Positions 22,900 to 33,648 of a stretch of DNA of 64,000 nt are shown here, piece after piece (position 1 is the first letter of the stretch; each line of letters opens with the position of its first letter). Source of the stretch: Monosporascus cannonballus (lineage: Eukaryota; Ascomycota; Sordariomycetes; Xylariales); contig QJNS01000066.1 in assembly GCA_004154925.1 (NCBI GenBank), forward strand, positions 186,001 through 250,000. Direction: 5' to 3'. Both the position numbers and the translations under genes were made by a program. The notes below the pieces were generated by a model. It was not told where the DNA came from, ran no database searches, and saw nothing but the letters and a program-made list of their open reading frames with translations.

Positions 22900-24410
22900 A
22901 AAATAAAAGTATTACCGGAATCGTTAACTTTAAATTAAATTCCAGGAATTATTGTTTTATTATTAGAAAAGAAACTGGATTGCAAGATTTAAGAAGGGAA
23001 AAAAATAACGGAAAATACACACAAAAACGATTATATTTAGCAATTTAAAAAAACTCCGATTTTCGAATTAAATAATAATAACGGGTTGGATTACGAAAAC
23101 TTTCCGAAATAAAATTACAATAAGGTTTATTTTAAGGTATCGTTTTTTACTTTATAATATATAAGGATTTCCTAGATAAAATTAACGAATTTTCTTTATT
23201 AGTTTAAAAATTTACTTTACGTTATTAATGTTAGATTCTTTTACGAATATAACGAAAGGAATATACGTTAATATTTGGGTCGAGAATTTATGTGCTAAAA
23301 AATGGTTGAAATTCCTAATTTTGGGAAAAAAAATAACTGAATAACGTTGACGTAATAGAAATTCGAAATTTGGCTAGAAAAAAGGATCGGAAATAAAGGG
23401 ATTTGCAGCTTTATAATTAACGTTAAGTTAACGAACTTATAATAACGGCTCGGAAAAAAGTTTATAATTTTCTTCAACCGATACGAAATGGTAAAAGCCG
23501 AAAACCCCGACGACCTTTCTGAAAAGGTACGGATAATACGATTATTACTTAAGTTTACCGCTATATTATAAAGCGAAATTATTAAGAGAATTTTTCTAAA
23601 AATGAAAAAAAAATGTAATAACGAAAACGAAACGGGCAAAATTAATCCTTATTATTTTATACGAAATGAGTTCGATAAAAGAAACAGGAACAACGAAATT
23701 AGAGGGGTTATACCGGCGTATAATTAAATCTAAACCGGAAAGGTACCGGCGAATCGACGATTTATTAACTTTATTAACCTTATTATTATTATTAAAAAGA
23801 ATTAATCCAAAACTTATATAAAATTTTTTGAACGCCCGTAAAAGGTTTATAACGGCTCTATGGTATTATAATTACGGAACAAAATATATAAAATTTCATT
23901 ATTTCGAAATAAAGTATTTTTAATATGAAAAACCCGGATATAAAGGAAATTAAAATTTATAAAGCCGTATTTCTTTAACGATTGGGTTAAATAATATATT
24001 ATTCGGAATATAAAAGGTTTAAGTTATAAAATAAGGGGCTTTAGTTTTTCGGCCTAGATTCGAAATAATAATTAAGTTTCGACTTAGAAAAAAATAGATT
24101 AAGTATAGAGGTTTAATAAATGGCAGTAATAATTATAATCGATATACGAAAAAGGGTATTACCAGAATTAGTAATTCAAGATTTAATAAATAATATAACG
24201 ATAAGGGGCGTTTTTGCAAAAAGGGCCTTATTGAGAAAAATAAGTACGTTAATAAAGGTGATAAAGGACTAAGCGAGAATACGGAAAGTATGAGGTAATT
24301 CCCACGTTCTGAAGGATTTCTAAGGGTACGACGTAATCTTAGGCCTGCCCTGGGGAAGTGCTACCGACCCAAACTTGGATTTCAAAAAGAAATTATGGTA
24401 CTTTAGATTA
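22900..24410 (+). pseudogene. Putative gag/spacer of element K
   Basis: A + frame around 23,470-23,690 is readable (YEMVKAENPDDLSEKVRII, later NPYYFIRNEFDKRNRNN) and precedes pol in the same orientation, so gag is the natural reading. I see no CCHC knuckle. A longer open frame exists on the minus strand at 23,295-23,639, but its composition suggests a shadow. The stretch 24,260-24,400 is GC-richer and may hold the gag-pol junction. Confidence 0.35.
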
Positions 24411-24419
24411 AAAAAGGGT

Positions 24420-26232
24420 GATCTTATTATGGCCACGACTAAAAAGGAAATTCGTAAAGCGGCTAAGGAGTCGAAAGGAATAATAGCCCTAATAGTACTT
24501 AACGTACTAAATGCGAAATAGATATCAGAGGAGGCGCAGTCGGATAAAAGTGGTATAACCGTTAAGAGCTAAAAAGGGGCCGGTAGTAATGTTACGTTTC
24601 CTTCCAAATATCAAGATTATAAAGATATGTTCGACGTATCTTTTGCGGAAGCCTTAACTTAATACCACCATATGGAGTATCGTATCAACTTCGAAAAAGG
24701 GAAGATACATTTTTGAGGTCCTATATACCCCCTTTCGGAAAAGAAATATGAAGATTTGTAACAGTATATATAATAGGCGTTAGCTAAGGGCTGAATACGA
24801 CCTTTCCGGACCCGAGCAGGGATACTTATTTTATTCGCCCCGAAACCCGGGGGCAAGTTGTAACTGTATGTAGATTACCGGAGGCTTAATAAAATTATCT
24901 TAAAAAATAAGACGATATGATGATTAATTAGCGAAATATTAAATAAGTTGTTAAACGTAAAAGTATATATTAAGCTGGACCTAAAGAATACGTATTATAG
25001 GTTACGTATTAAGGCGGGAAACGAATGGAAAACGGTCTTCCGTACAAAATACGGTTATTTCGAATATTTAGTAATGTTATTCGGGTTCGCTAACGTTTTG
25101 GCGTTTTTTCAAAACTATATTAACCGCGTGTTAATAAGGTTGGTAAATATAATTTGTATTATATATTTAAATAATATTCTTATTTATTCGAAGGAGGAAA
25201 CGGATTACTTAAAGTATATTTATAACGTATTAAAACTTTTTTAGCAATAAGGGTTTTACGCGAATCCCGAAAAATATATTTTTTAAATAAAGAAATTAAC
25301 GTTTTTAAGTTTCGTCGTTAATCCGCAAAGTATTAATATAAACCTTGAAAAAGTTAATTTAATCCGGGAATAGTCGGAGCGCAGTGATAGTGATGACGTT
25401 TAAGTTTTTGGGGGTTTTGTTGGTTTTTACGAAAACTTTATTAAGGGTTATTTAAAAATTACGGCTATTTTAATAAATTTACTTAAGAAAACCCGGCCGG
25501 CAAAAATCAAACTGGAAAGTAACAGTTTATTCGCGTTCAAAAAATTAAAAATACTTTTTATAAATGCACTTTTATTTCGTTATTTTAATTGTTAAGTACT
25601 AATTAGGTTGGAAATTGACGTTTTGGATTTCGTTATTAGCGCAGTATTTTGGTAATAATACGATAATCGTTAATATCTACTAATATTTATATGTTAATAA
25701 TTGAAAAAGGCGGAATTACGTTATTATACCCCAAATATTAAGGTATTAACGATTGATTAAGTTTTCGAATAATAACAATATTACTTATTTCATTCCTAAC
25801 AAATTATTTAGGTAATTACAGATTACTTAAATTATAAATATTTAATATTTATATCCAAGCTAAACATAAAATAGGTAAGTTAGATAAAAAATTAATTAAT
25901 TTCAATTTCGGAATTTATTATAAGAAAAATCAGTAATATCCGGTAAATAATTTATTAAGGCGTCCGGATTCAAAGAACGTATTTGCTAAACAGGAAATAA
26001 GCAAATAGGTTTTACCTTAATTCCTGGAGAAATTTAGAATAATATCCGCGGGGTTTTTGGCAATAAATGTTAAAATAATAGAAGTTCCGGGCTGCCAGCG
26101 TGTAAACGGTTACTTAAAAATAGCCTAGGAACCAGGATACGTTTTAATATTAACTGTATTAAAAAACCATAATGGGTTAAAAAAACTTATCGTAAAATTA
26201 ATACGAACAGTTTAATAAAAAAATAGTTTTAT
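24420..26232 (+). pseudogene. pol of element K (RT and RNase H)
   Basis: The RT is well preserved. An N-terminal block with GPIYPLSEKKYEDL (about 24,715-24,760) is followed by ILFAPKPGGKL and VDYRRLN at 24,830-24,890. Then a 98-codon open frame at 24,948-25,244 carries YIKLDLKNTYYRLRIK, TKYGYFEYLVMLFGFAN and the active-site box YLNNILIYSKEE. Both catalytic Asp residues of YxDD are Asn, which one G-to-A change each would cause. Downstream are the connection (FLGFVGFYENFIKGY near 25,400) and RNase H (LDFVISAVF near 25,625). Integrase is absent because the element is cut at 26,232. Confidence 0.8.
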
Positions 26233-26618
26233 TGTGACGGCTTAGGGTTTAACCAACTATTAAACCTTAGTCGTACGGGTTTTTGTAAATAGGAGTGTCG
26301 TAGAAATCTAAGCAATAAATATAGTAATCGTATTACGTCTTATAATTCCAGAGGTATTTTAGGTAACGATATTATATTGCAAACTGAAATTATCTAAATT
26401 ATGGGAATAATAATCATACATATCATATTCCTGTTAATTAATGTATTACTAATAAATTAAGAATTCGGCTTATTAACTTATTATTAATAAGTTAATAATC
26501 CGGCTTACTAGCCTATGATTAGTAAGTTGGTAATTTATTACGTAATTTACTCCATTACGTACTTATAGTTAAATCATAATAAACCGGATTTGGAACCCGT
26601 AATTATTAAATTATAAAA
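26233..26618 (-). repeat. LTR, A subtype, reverse orientation
   Basis: Starts TGTGACGGCTTAGGG and ends just before TGATTTCTCCTTTCCG, the polypurine tract in reverse, so it is the 3' LTR of a minus-strand A-like copy. The central part has the CCGGCTTA repeat type. It shares high similarity with 202-554. The left flank is TTTAT and no matching duplication is found. Confidence 0.8.
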
Positions 26619-26744
26619 TGATTTCTCCTTTCCGTAAATTTTGCTTTTAAAAGTTTTTTTCGGTATTTTTTTTGTATTTATTCATTATGTTTTCCGGTAC
26701 ATTTAAGCGTTTTTTTTTGCAAATCCGAATAGTAACTTTCTCTA

Positions 26745-27180
26745 ATTAATTTAATTAAATTTAAAAGTTTTAACGTAATACTACGTTTTTTTGTTTTGTT
26801 AGGCAGCTTAATTGCCAAATAATAGATAGGGTTTTTCGTTATAAGGAATGTATTCGTTAAGGTCGTTCGTATAACGGGACAGGAATCCTTATTTTTATAA
26901 TTAACGGTTATATTGCAAAATGGAAAAAATTGAAAAAGGGAAAATTAATAGCCGAAAAATCCTTATCCGAAACTTTTGCGCATTTTTTTCGTATAAGTCG
27001 TTAACGCCAATATTATTAATTCCAGAGTGCAAAACCTGTTGATCGTACCTTTAAATTTTAAACAATTTTAACGATTTTGCGCAGTTTGAATCGGAATTTA
27101 TTATCTAAGTATAAGTTTCAAATAAGATAGATGTTATTAATTGGAATAAGGTAAATCAAAGATTTCCTTTTTTTAAATTT
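26745..27180 (+). pseudogene. Antisense accessory ORF, second copy
   Basis: Homologous to 18,878-19,390. The frame reads RQLNCQIIDRVFRYKECI, a stop, then GRSYNGTGIL, AKWKKLKKGK, AEKSLSETFAHFF. The spaced Cys residues and the following basic part are shared with the first copy. Only a few stops interrupt it, all of RIP type, and local G+C is higher than in the adjacent pol. It lies opposite to and downstream of the truncated chromodomain. Function unknown. Confidence 0.5.
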
Positions 27181-27224
27181 TGTAAATTGGAATATTATTA
27201 TTTCGGGTAGTTCCGCCGTTGCTA

Positions 27225-27342
27225 GTAAAGGTTTTTGAATAAACGCTGGGCGCCAATAAGGTTCTTGACAAATTCCCAGATATTTTCGGAATCGGGGTGC
27301 TTTTTTCAATTAATTAGGTACTGGGTAAATTTATTTTGTTTT
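27225..27342 (-). pseudogene. Chromodomain fragment of the A-like copy
   Basis: The minus strand reads FTQYLI, a stop, then KKHPDSENIWEF and IGAQRLFKN, the same C-terminal chromodomain as in element B (29,160-29,290). The upstream half of the domain and all of pol are missing because the LTR at 27,343 begins here. Confidence 0.7.
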
Positions 27343-27730
27343 TGTCATGGCCCAACGAGCCATGGTCTCCAGAAACGGTCTGTGGTAACCCAACCACAAG
27401 TGCGCGGTAGGGCAGGTTACGTAATGGATCACCAGCTTACTGGTGGTAAGCCAATAAGCCGGATCGCCAAATCAATGGTGGTAAGCCAGTAAGCCGGATC
27501 ACTAATTTACTGGTAGTAATCCAGCAAATAGGAATAATATATATACGCTTATTATTTCCATAATTTAAATAGCTTCAGTGTGCAATATAATATCGTTACC
27601 CAAGGTACCCTTGGAATTACGAAACGTAACATAATTACTATATTTATTGTTCAGATTCCCACGATATTCCTGCTAACATAAACCCGTACGACTAAGATTT
27701 AATAGTTGGTTAAGCCCCTTAGCCGTCACA
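27343..27730 (+). repeat. LTR, A subtype, forward orientation
   Basis: Starts TGTCATGGCCC and ends TAGCCGTCACA. It is one of the least mutated LTRs. Its centre has two near-identical direct repeats GGTAAGCCA(G/A)TAAGCCGGATC (about 27,443 and 27,488). Flanks GTTTT and ATAAT do not match, so it is not a simple solo LTR. It abuts a minus-strand chromodomain on the left and mid-pol of plus-strand element B on the right. Confidence 0.8.
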
Positions 27731-29295
27731 ATAATCATTAAGGAAAGATCCTCGACAAAGTTTTACCCCATTTACAACCTTAACTGAAACGAATTATGCA
27801 CTTTTAAAGAATACCTGGAAATCGGTTATAAAAAAGATAAATTCGACTTTCGAAAATACTAGCAAGATATTTAATGATTTTCGCACCTAAAAAACAACGG
27901 AAAATTACCATTTATGGTTAACTATTGACAATTAAACGATATTATTATTAAAAATCAAATACTATTACCTTTAATTACGGGAATAAAAAACCCATTTTAT
28001 AGAGCCAAATAGTTTATAATATTTAATCTGAAAAATAAATACAACCTTATTACGATTAAAAAAAATACGAATGGAAAATAACCTTTAAAACGAAATACGA
28101 ATTATTTAAATATTTGCTTACGTTAATAAGATTTACGAACGTATTAGCAACTTTCCAACAGATAATAAATTATGTATTACGAAAATACCTTAATATTTTC
28201 GTCGTTTGCTATTTCGACGACATTCTTATTTTCTCGAAGGCGGAAAAAGCATTTGCAAAAAAGGTTTAGACGGTTTTTAAAGTTTTACAGGACGTAAAGT
28301 TATTTATTAACGTAAAACAAAGTTAATTCCGTACATAAGAGGAAAGGTATTTAAAATATATTATTATCCTAAGACTTATTATTATAAACCCTAAGAAAAT
28401 AGTTATAATGACGGAATGATAAATTTTAAAAACGGTTGAGGAAATATAGGCATTTTTTGGATTTGCTAACTATTATAGGAAATTTATTTAAAACTTTAGC
28501 AAAATCGCTATATACTTAACCAACCTTACGAAAAAAAATTCAAATAGACGCTAGATAAATAAATAAATAAAAGAAATAAACAAAATTTTGGAAGTTTATT
28601 TATAATATTACATTAATTACGAATAAAATAACATAATTCAAAAATTACTAATCGTACAGTGAGCCTATAACATCAATTATTACGAAAATATTAAAATAAT
28701 ACCTATGAATATAAATTTTGATTTTATTTTAGAAATTTACAAAAGAATATGCGACGATAATCCAATTAATATCAAAATAATTTTTACTTCGGAATAATTA
28801 CGATAATTATGCCCAACAATAAAAATAAAAATAAAATTCATACAAAATTAAAATTTCAAATAGCAGAATTAAAAAAGGCTAAAGGGTTTAATTTTCGAAA
28901 AAGAGAAATTGGTTTTTTTCATTACTAAAAATATTTAAATAAAACGACCTAATAAAAAAATTCGTTTTTAAGTATTTCGGTTTATATAAAATTATTAAAA
29001 GAATTTAAAAAAATAATTATTAATTAGAATTTTTCTCAAAAGTCAAATTTTATTTAATTCCTTACGTTTTATTATTTGAATTAATAACGGATATAATTAA
29101 AATATATACGGCACAAGACGACGTAGAGATAAAAAACGAATAAGCGTACAAAATGGAAAAAATTCGATATGCGAAAACAAAACGGATTTACCCAGTATCT
29201 GATTAAATGGAAAAAGCATCCGGATTCCGAAAACACCTGGGAATCCGCCAAAAATCTTATTGGCGTCCAGCGTTTGTTGAAAAACTTTCACTAAT
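27731..29295 (+). pseudogene. pol of element B (RT, then deletion, then chromodomain)
   Basis: The + frame has TFKTKYELFKYLLTLIRF and the intact active-site box YFDDILIFSK (about 28,209-28,240). Compared with element G, about 1.2 kb covering the end of RNase H and most of integrase is deleted near 28,545. The last integrase part and a C-terminal chromodomain follow. The chromodomain is very well preserved: FTQYLIKWKKHPDSENTW and ESAKNLIGVQRLLKNFH, ending at a TAA at about 29,292. A one-base loss near 29,160 shifts the frame at the chromodomain start. Gag and protease are absent; the sequence begins directly after the LTR at 27,730. Confidence 0.8.
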
Positions 29296-29900
29296 AACGA
29301 CGGGCGCATCCCAGTTAACGGTTAACCAGTTAGTAGCCAGGATGTCGGGCCAGTCGGTCGCGGCCTGAGCTGATATGGCAGCCGTAACAGCGGCCTCCAG
29401 CTGTTTTTGTTCCTTTTCGAAACGCTTAAACTTCTCCATCGCTTCCGCGCCTTGGATACCGCGGCAAAGCATTTTAATCCTACGCTGGCAAAGGAATTTC
29501 TTTTGTTTTCGCAAACGGCTTAAGCGACCAAATAATTCGTTAAGATGTTATTAAGCTTTTAAAAGTTCTTTTTCGGCAATACGTTCCTTAAATTTCAGAC
29601 GGTTCTTTTCTGTATCCAATTTTCAGTATTTAATTTCGGAAGGACTAAAAAAATTATAAGGACCCCCGTAAGCAGTACAAAATGCATATTTCCCCGAATT
29701 GGAATAACCTTTACAAATTTCTTTTTTAAACTTATCACGGAAATAAGAAATATTCGAAAATAAAATAAAATTAAGGCGGTTAATTCGTTTCAAAAAAACG
29801 AAAACGTTAATGCGTTTACGAAATTTGGATTTTTTAATACGACCCGATATAATAAGTATGAAAAAAGGAAAGTTATTTGCGAAAATCTAACAAACAAATA
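29257..29900 (-). pseudogene. Antisense accessory ORF of element B, coiled-coil type
   Basis: The minus strand is open for 85 codons at 29,257-29,514 from a TTG codon. The frame extends upstream to about 29,900 with few stops (KEICKGYSNSGKYAFC, NFFSPSEIKY, AEKELLKA). The C-terminal half (RLSRLRKQKKFL, RRIKMLCRG, EKFKRFEKEQKQLEAAV) has heptad-like spacing and should form a coiled coil. It overlaps the pol 3' end tail to tail by about 35 bp. Parts align with the ORFs at 18,878 and 26,745 (AEK-L...F-R-SR, FR-K...G-SYN). G+C is far above its surroundings. I recall similar Cys-rich plus coiled-coil ORFs near fungal gypsy elements, but cannot name the family. Confidence 0.6.
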
Positions 29901-29917
29901 ATTTGATCTTTAAGGAC

Positions 29918-29942
29918 AAAGGTTTTGGAAGGGGGGAGATCG
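29918..29942 (+). other. Polypurine tract of element B
   Basis: GGTTTTGGAAGGGGGGAGA followed by TCG, directly before the LTR start TATTATGAC at 29,943. It is the best preserved copy of the tract in the window. Confidence 0.7.
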
Positions 29943-30359
29943 TATTATGACTTAACGGTCTTGGTTTCTAGAAACGGTTGGGATCCTGAAAAGCCAAATC
30001 CCGACCTAGCCAAAAGGTTATGTGACTAGCTTAAAGAACTTAAAGGCCCTGGTTGGTTAAAAAGGCTAAAGTCAATTAAATACCAAAGGGGGTTTAAAGG
30101 GGCTTAAGAAGATTTAACTAGAACAATGTCGTTAAGCCGTAATAAGCAATTTAAGCCAGAAAAAGAATATATACTTTTATTATTTTTATAATTTAGATAT
30201 CTTTAGCTTATAATTCTAATTTCGTTACCTAAGACATCCTTGGAATTACGAGACGTAATACGGTTACTCTATTTATTGCTTAGATTTCCACGATACTTCT
30301 GCTAATATAAACCCGTATGACTAAGGTTTAATAGTTGGCTAAAGCGCCTAGCCGTCATA
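29943..30359 (+). repeat. 3' LTR of element B (TTAAG subtype)
   Basis: Starts TATTATGACTTAACGG, ends AGCCGTCATA. It is preceded by a polypurine tract, so it is a 3' LTR. The centre is rich in TTAAGCC-like repeats, the same subtype as the LTR at 31,620 and unlike the LTR at 27,343, so the two LTRs around B are not a matched pair. Confidence 0.8.
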
Positions 30360-30399
30360 ATTAAGATATAATAATTAGTTAAACCGCTTAGCCGTTATA
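30360..30399 (+). repeat. Truncated LTR end, probably of element J
   Basis: ATTAAGATATAATAATTAG and the following bases to GCCGTTATA repeat the last 40 bp of the preceding LTR. Downstream is the usual post-LTR leader CGTTACAAATTTTG and gag. So this is the end of the J 5' LTR whose rest is displaced or lost. Confidence 0.7.
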
Positions 30400-30454
30400 C
30401 GTTACAAATTTTGTTTAATAGTACCGTTAAGCTTTGAACAATATTACCGACATT

Positions 30455-31619
30455 ATGTCTACCAACAAGCAGCTCGAATAACTTACTCACCAGGTCTCTA
30501 AGAACCCGGATACTGGAATGGAATCCGAAAAAGAAAAAAAGCAGCCTCGCTTTCCATGCGAAAAAGTTCTCTAACGCCTGGATGCCATAAACGAACGTAT
30601 CCTGCAGCATAAAAAGGACAATAACGACCTTACAACTTGCCTTTAAGCCGCCTATAAGAAGCTTAAGAGAAAAAAAGGCTCCCGAAACCGGAAAACCCAT
30701 TCGAACGAGCCAGTTTATTGAGCCGAATTTTACCAAAAAACCAACAAAAGGTTTTAAACCCCTTAAGCGAAAACCTTATATAAAATCGCGACCAATTTAT
30801 AATTTTTCTAATTTAATACCAAATATATTTCAGGTTCCCTTTTATTTAACTAATTAAGTTTACTATACAAATTACATATGCAGTCGGACGACTTACCGGA
30901 AATACGGCTATTTAATTTAATCTCGTTATAAAAAAATACGTTATCTTGCTAATCGAAAAACAAAACCCGGAGGTAATACGAATATATAACGATTACGAAC
31001 AGTTTAAATAGGCAGTAATAAAGGTTTTCGGAATAATAAACCAAAATATCAACTAAATTATAAATCTAATAATTACGACAAAAAAGAATTAATATCTAAT
31101 TACGGTAATATATTAGTTCAGTTAACCTTTAAGCTAAATTCAAGATAAAAGAATTAATAATTAAATTTTTTAATAAGCTGAAAAAAAAGAAAAGGTTTTT
31201 TAAATTTAATCGTTTCAATTATCTGTTAAATTATATCGTTATAACAGTTAGGATCGACGATCGACAATACGTTTAACGTATTAAAAACACGCAAGGAAAA
31301 AAGAACAACAAACTTCGACATACGGCCAATATTAACGTTTCTCGATATAGTAAGATTTTTCACGGCACGGAACTAAAACTTATAGAATTAGAAGCCATTT
31401 ACAAAAAGGACTGGAACCAGACAAAATACTTCAATAGCAACAGGATAGAGCATAAGGCAATATAATGCAAAGGACCTAAAAAACCCTGTTAAAATAATTA
31501 AAAACCTGTACCCGAAGGATAATTCAGAAAAGATTAAAAGAACGGAAGTAAACCTATTAATATAGTTCGGCCTAAGTACGTACCAGGCCCCCTATAGCGA
31601 AAACTCCAATAAGGAATAC
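30455..31619 (+). pseudogene. gag of element J, truncated by element I
   Basis: The frame begins MSTNKQLE, where the next codon TAA is a RIP-changed CAA. It continues HQVSKNPDTGMESEKEKK, FPCEKVL, RLDAINERI, AAYKKLKRKKG. The same N-terminus is at 32,086 (I), 47,835 (G) and on the minus strand near 40,940 (H). A CCHC zinc knuckle is recognisable at about 31,420-31,470, with its first two Cys codons changed to Tyr and Ser. Gag stops at 31,619 (GGAATAC), where the LTR of I begins. Several TAA stops disable it. A 113-codon minus-strand frame at 30,395-30,736 is only its shadow. Confidence 0.75.
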
Positions 31620-32029
31620 TGTTATGACCTAACGGTCTTGGCGTCTTTACGGACGGTCGGGCCCACGAAAAAGACAAAACCCGATCCCTGCCAAGATGTT
31701 ACGTGCTTAGCTCAAAGGTTTTAAGGCGCTAAGTATCTTAAGCCCTTTAAGCCGGCAAAAAAGGTCAAAAGGTTTAACGGGCTTAAGGGTTTAAGTCGTT
31801 TAAGCACCTTAAGCCAAAACGAAAATATATACGTTTATTACTTTCATAATTTAAATAATTTTAGCTTATAATATTTATTAATATTAATTTTTTATAATAC
31901 GATTTTTATACTTTTAAAATTATTAATTATAATTAAGTTATATTGTTGTTATAAAGTCCCATAATATTTCTGCTAATATAAACCCGTACGATTAAGATTT
32001 AATAATTGGTTAAACTCTTAGCCGTTATA
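31620..32029 (+). repeat. 5' LTR of element I
   Basis: Starts TGTTATGACCTAACGG, ends TAGCCGTTATA. The central segment (31,700-31,815) holds many TTAAG/CTTAA repeats. Followed by the post-LTR leader CGTTGCAAGTTTTTG and gag. It carries fewer RIP changes than its internal region. Confidence 0.8.
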
Positions 32030-32085
32030 CGTTGCAAGTTTTTGTTCAGTAGTACCGTTAGATTTTGAGTAATATCGCCGATATT

Positions 32086-33439
32086 ATATTTACCAGCAAG
32101 CAGTGCGAGCAGCCTATTTATCAGGTTTTTAATAACCCGGATATTGGAATAAAATCAAAAAAGGCGCAGCCTCGCTTTTTTTGCGAAAAAGTTCTCCGAC
32201 GCCTAGATGTTATAAATAAGCGTACCCTTTAGCTTAAAGGAGATAATAATGATCTTACGACGTTCTTTTAAGCCGCCCAGAAGAAATTTAAGAAAAAAAA
32301 AACTCACGAAACAGGAAAACCTTTTCGAATAAGCTAGGTTATTTGATTGGGTTTTACTATTAAAACAGGAGGCGTTTTTAGGCCTCCTGGATTAAGGCTC
32401 TTTAATAAGGGCTTGATTAGGTTATAATTATTTTTAATTTAATGTCAAATATACTTTAGGGATTTTTTATCGAATTAATTACGCTTATTATACGGATTGG
32501 ATTCGTGATTGAGTGGCTTACCGGGAGTACGGCCGTTTGGTTCGGGCTCGTTATAAGGGAATACGTTATTTTGCCAGTCGAAAAACAAAACCCGGAAATA
32601 ATATAAGTTTATAATAAGTACGAATAATATACATAAGTATTAACGAAGGCTTTCGGAATAATAAATGAAAAAAAGCAAAAATACAGATTTAATAATTACG
32701 ACAAAAGAATTAATATCTAATTACAGTAATACGTTACTTTAGTTAATGTTTAAGTTAAATTAAGGATAAAAAATTTTAATCGCCAAATTTTTCGACGGCT
32801 TAAAAAATATAAGAGAAATTTTGTAAATTTGATCGGCCTAATTATTTGTCGGATTATATTACGATAATAGTTAAGATCGACGATCGACAATATACCTAGC
32901 GGATTAAAACTATTAAAAGAAAAAACAATAACAAATCCCGATATACGATTAATATTAACGTTTTTCGATGCGGTAACACTTTTTATAGTACGAAGCTAGG
33001 GCCTATGGAATTAGGAGTTATTTATAAAAAAGATTAAAACCAAACTAAAGGCTTTAAATATAATAAAATCGGACATAAAGTAACGTGATATAATGCACTT
33101 AAAAAAACCATTAAAATAACTGGAAAGTAATAGCTAAAAGATAATTTAAAAAGAATAATCCAAAAAAGAAAGCAAATTTATTAATATAATTCGGCTTAAG
33201 TACGTACCAAGCCTCCTATAGCAAAAAATCTAGCAAGGAATACAAAAAGCTAGGAAATTAATTTAACAAATATTGCAAATATAATAAGAAGCATTGCGAG
33301 AATAATTACGCGAATACCAGGATTAAATAGAAAAAAATCTATCCCAGAACCCCTAATCGATACGGCAAAATGCTTATTATACTTTATCGACGACAAAAAT
33401 ATAGCGATTATAAGGAATAGAAATAATATATTTACGAAC
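32086..33439 (+). pseudogene. gag of element I, 5' part
   Basis: Homologous to J gag and G gag. The start codon is changed to ATA (TTATATTTACCAGCAAGCAG at 32,084). The frame contains CEQPIYQVFNNPDIG, FACEKVLRRLDV-like and AAQKKFKKK blocks. A knuckle remnant with GHKVT lies at about 33,040-33,080, its Cys residues lost. Gag is interrupted at about 33,440 by element F and resumes near 54,670. A 71-codon minus frame at 33,250-33,465 is a shadow. Confidence 0.65.
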
Positions 33440-33648
33440 AGATATAAGATAATGGATAGCTGCAAGCTGGGTAAGGTGATCTTCGACCAGTCGTAAAGCA
33501 GATTCCAGAAAGTGAGTGTATTAGGTTATTTTTATCTGGCGTTTCTTATTAGCTGCCAGATAGTAGATTTATCCTAGTAAGTAGGTCGGTGGCTAATCGA
33601 TAGCTGGTCGGTTACTAACTTTATCCTTATAAGAACTATATTTTTATA
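33440..33648 (-). repeat. 3' LTR of element F
   Basis: Aligns along its length with 54,462-54,669. This copy keeps many CpA/TpG steps (GATGGATAGCTGCAAGC, GTAGGTCGGTGGC, ATCGATAGCTGGTCGG), while the other copy shows mainly transition changes at the same places. The strand follows pol orientation. Confidence 0.65.

Larger units (their letters stand above)
22850..26232 (+). mobile_element. Element K: Ty3/gypsy gag-pol fragment, plus strand
   Basis: A separate gypsy family, less mutated than its neighbours between 23,300 and 25,600. It holds a gag-like part, RT and RNase H, and is cut at 26,232 by the LTR at 26,233, in the middle of the RNase H/connection region. No LTR of K is recognisable in the window. 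The left edge against element A is uncertain by some 100 bp. Confidence 0.65.
26233..27342 (-). mobile_element. 3' end of an A-like chromovirus (LTR, accessory ORF, start of chromodomain)
   Basis: Contains the LTR, polypurine tract (26,619-26,635), 3' region homologous to 555-630 plus 18,824-18,870, the antisense accessory ORF, and a chromodomain cut off at 27,342 by a plus-strand LTR. Comparing it with element A is what shows that A is split by L. Confidence 0.7.

Noticed and set aside
23295..23639. 114-codon minus-strand frame in element K
   Set aside because: Phe/Ile/Leu-rich composition and position opposite a plausible plus-strand gag segment; no domain. Treated as a shadow.
30395..30736. 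113-codon open frame on the minus strand
   Set aside because: It lies exactly opposite J gag, whose frame is supported by three other copies (I, G, H). RIP creates stops on the coding strand more often than on this one, so the antisense frame survives by chance.
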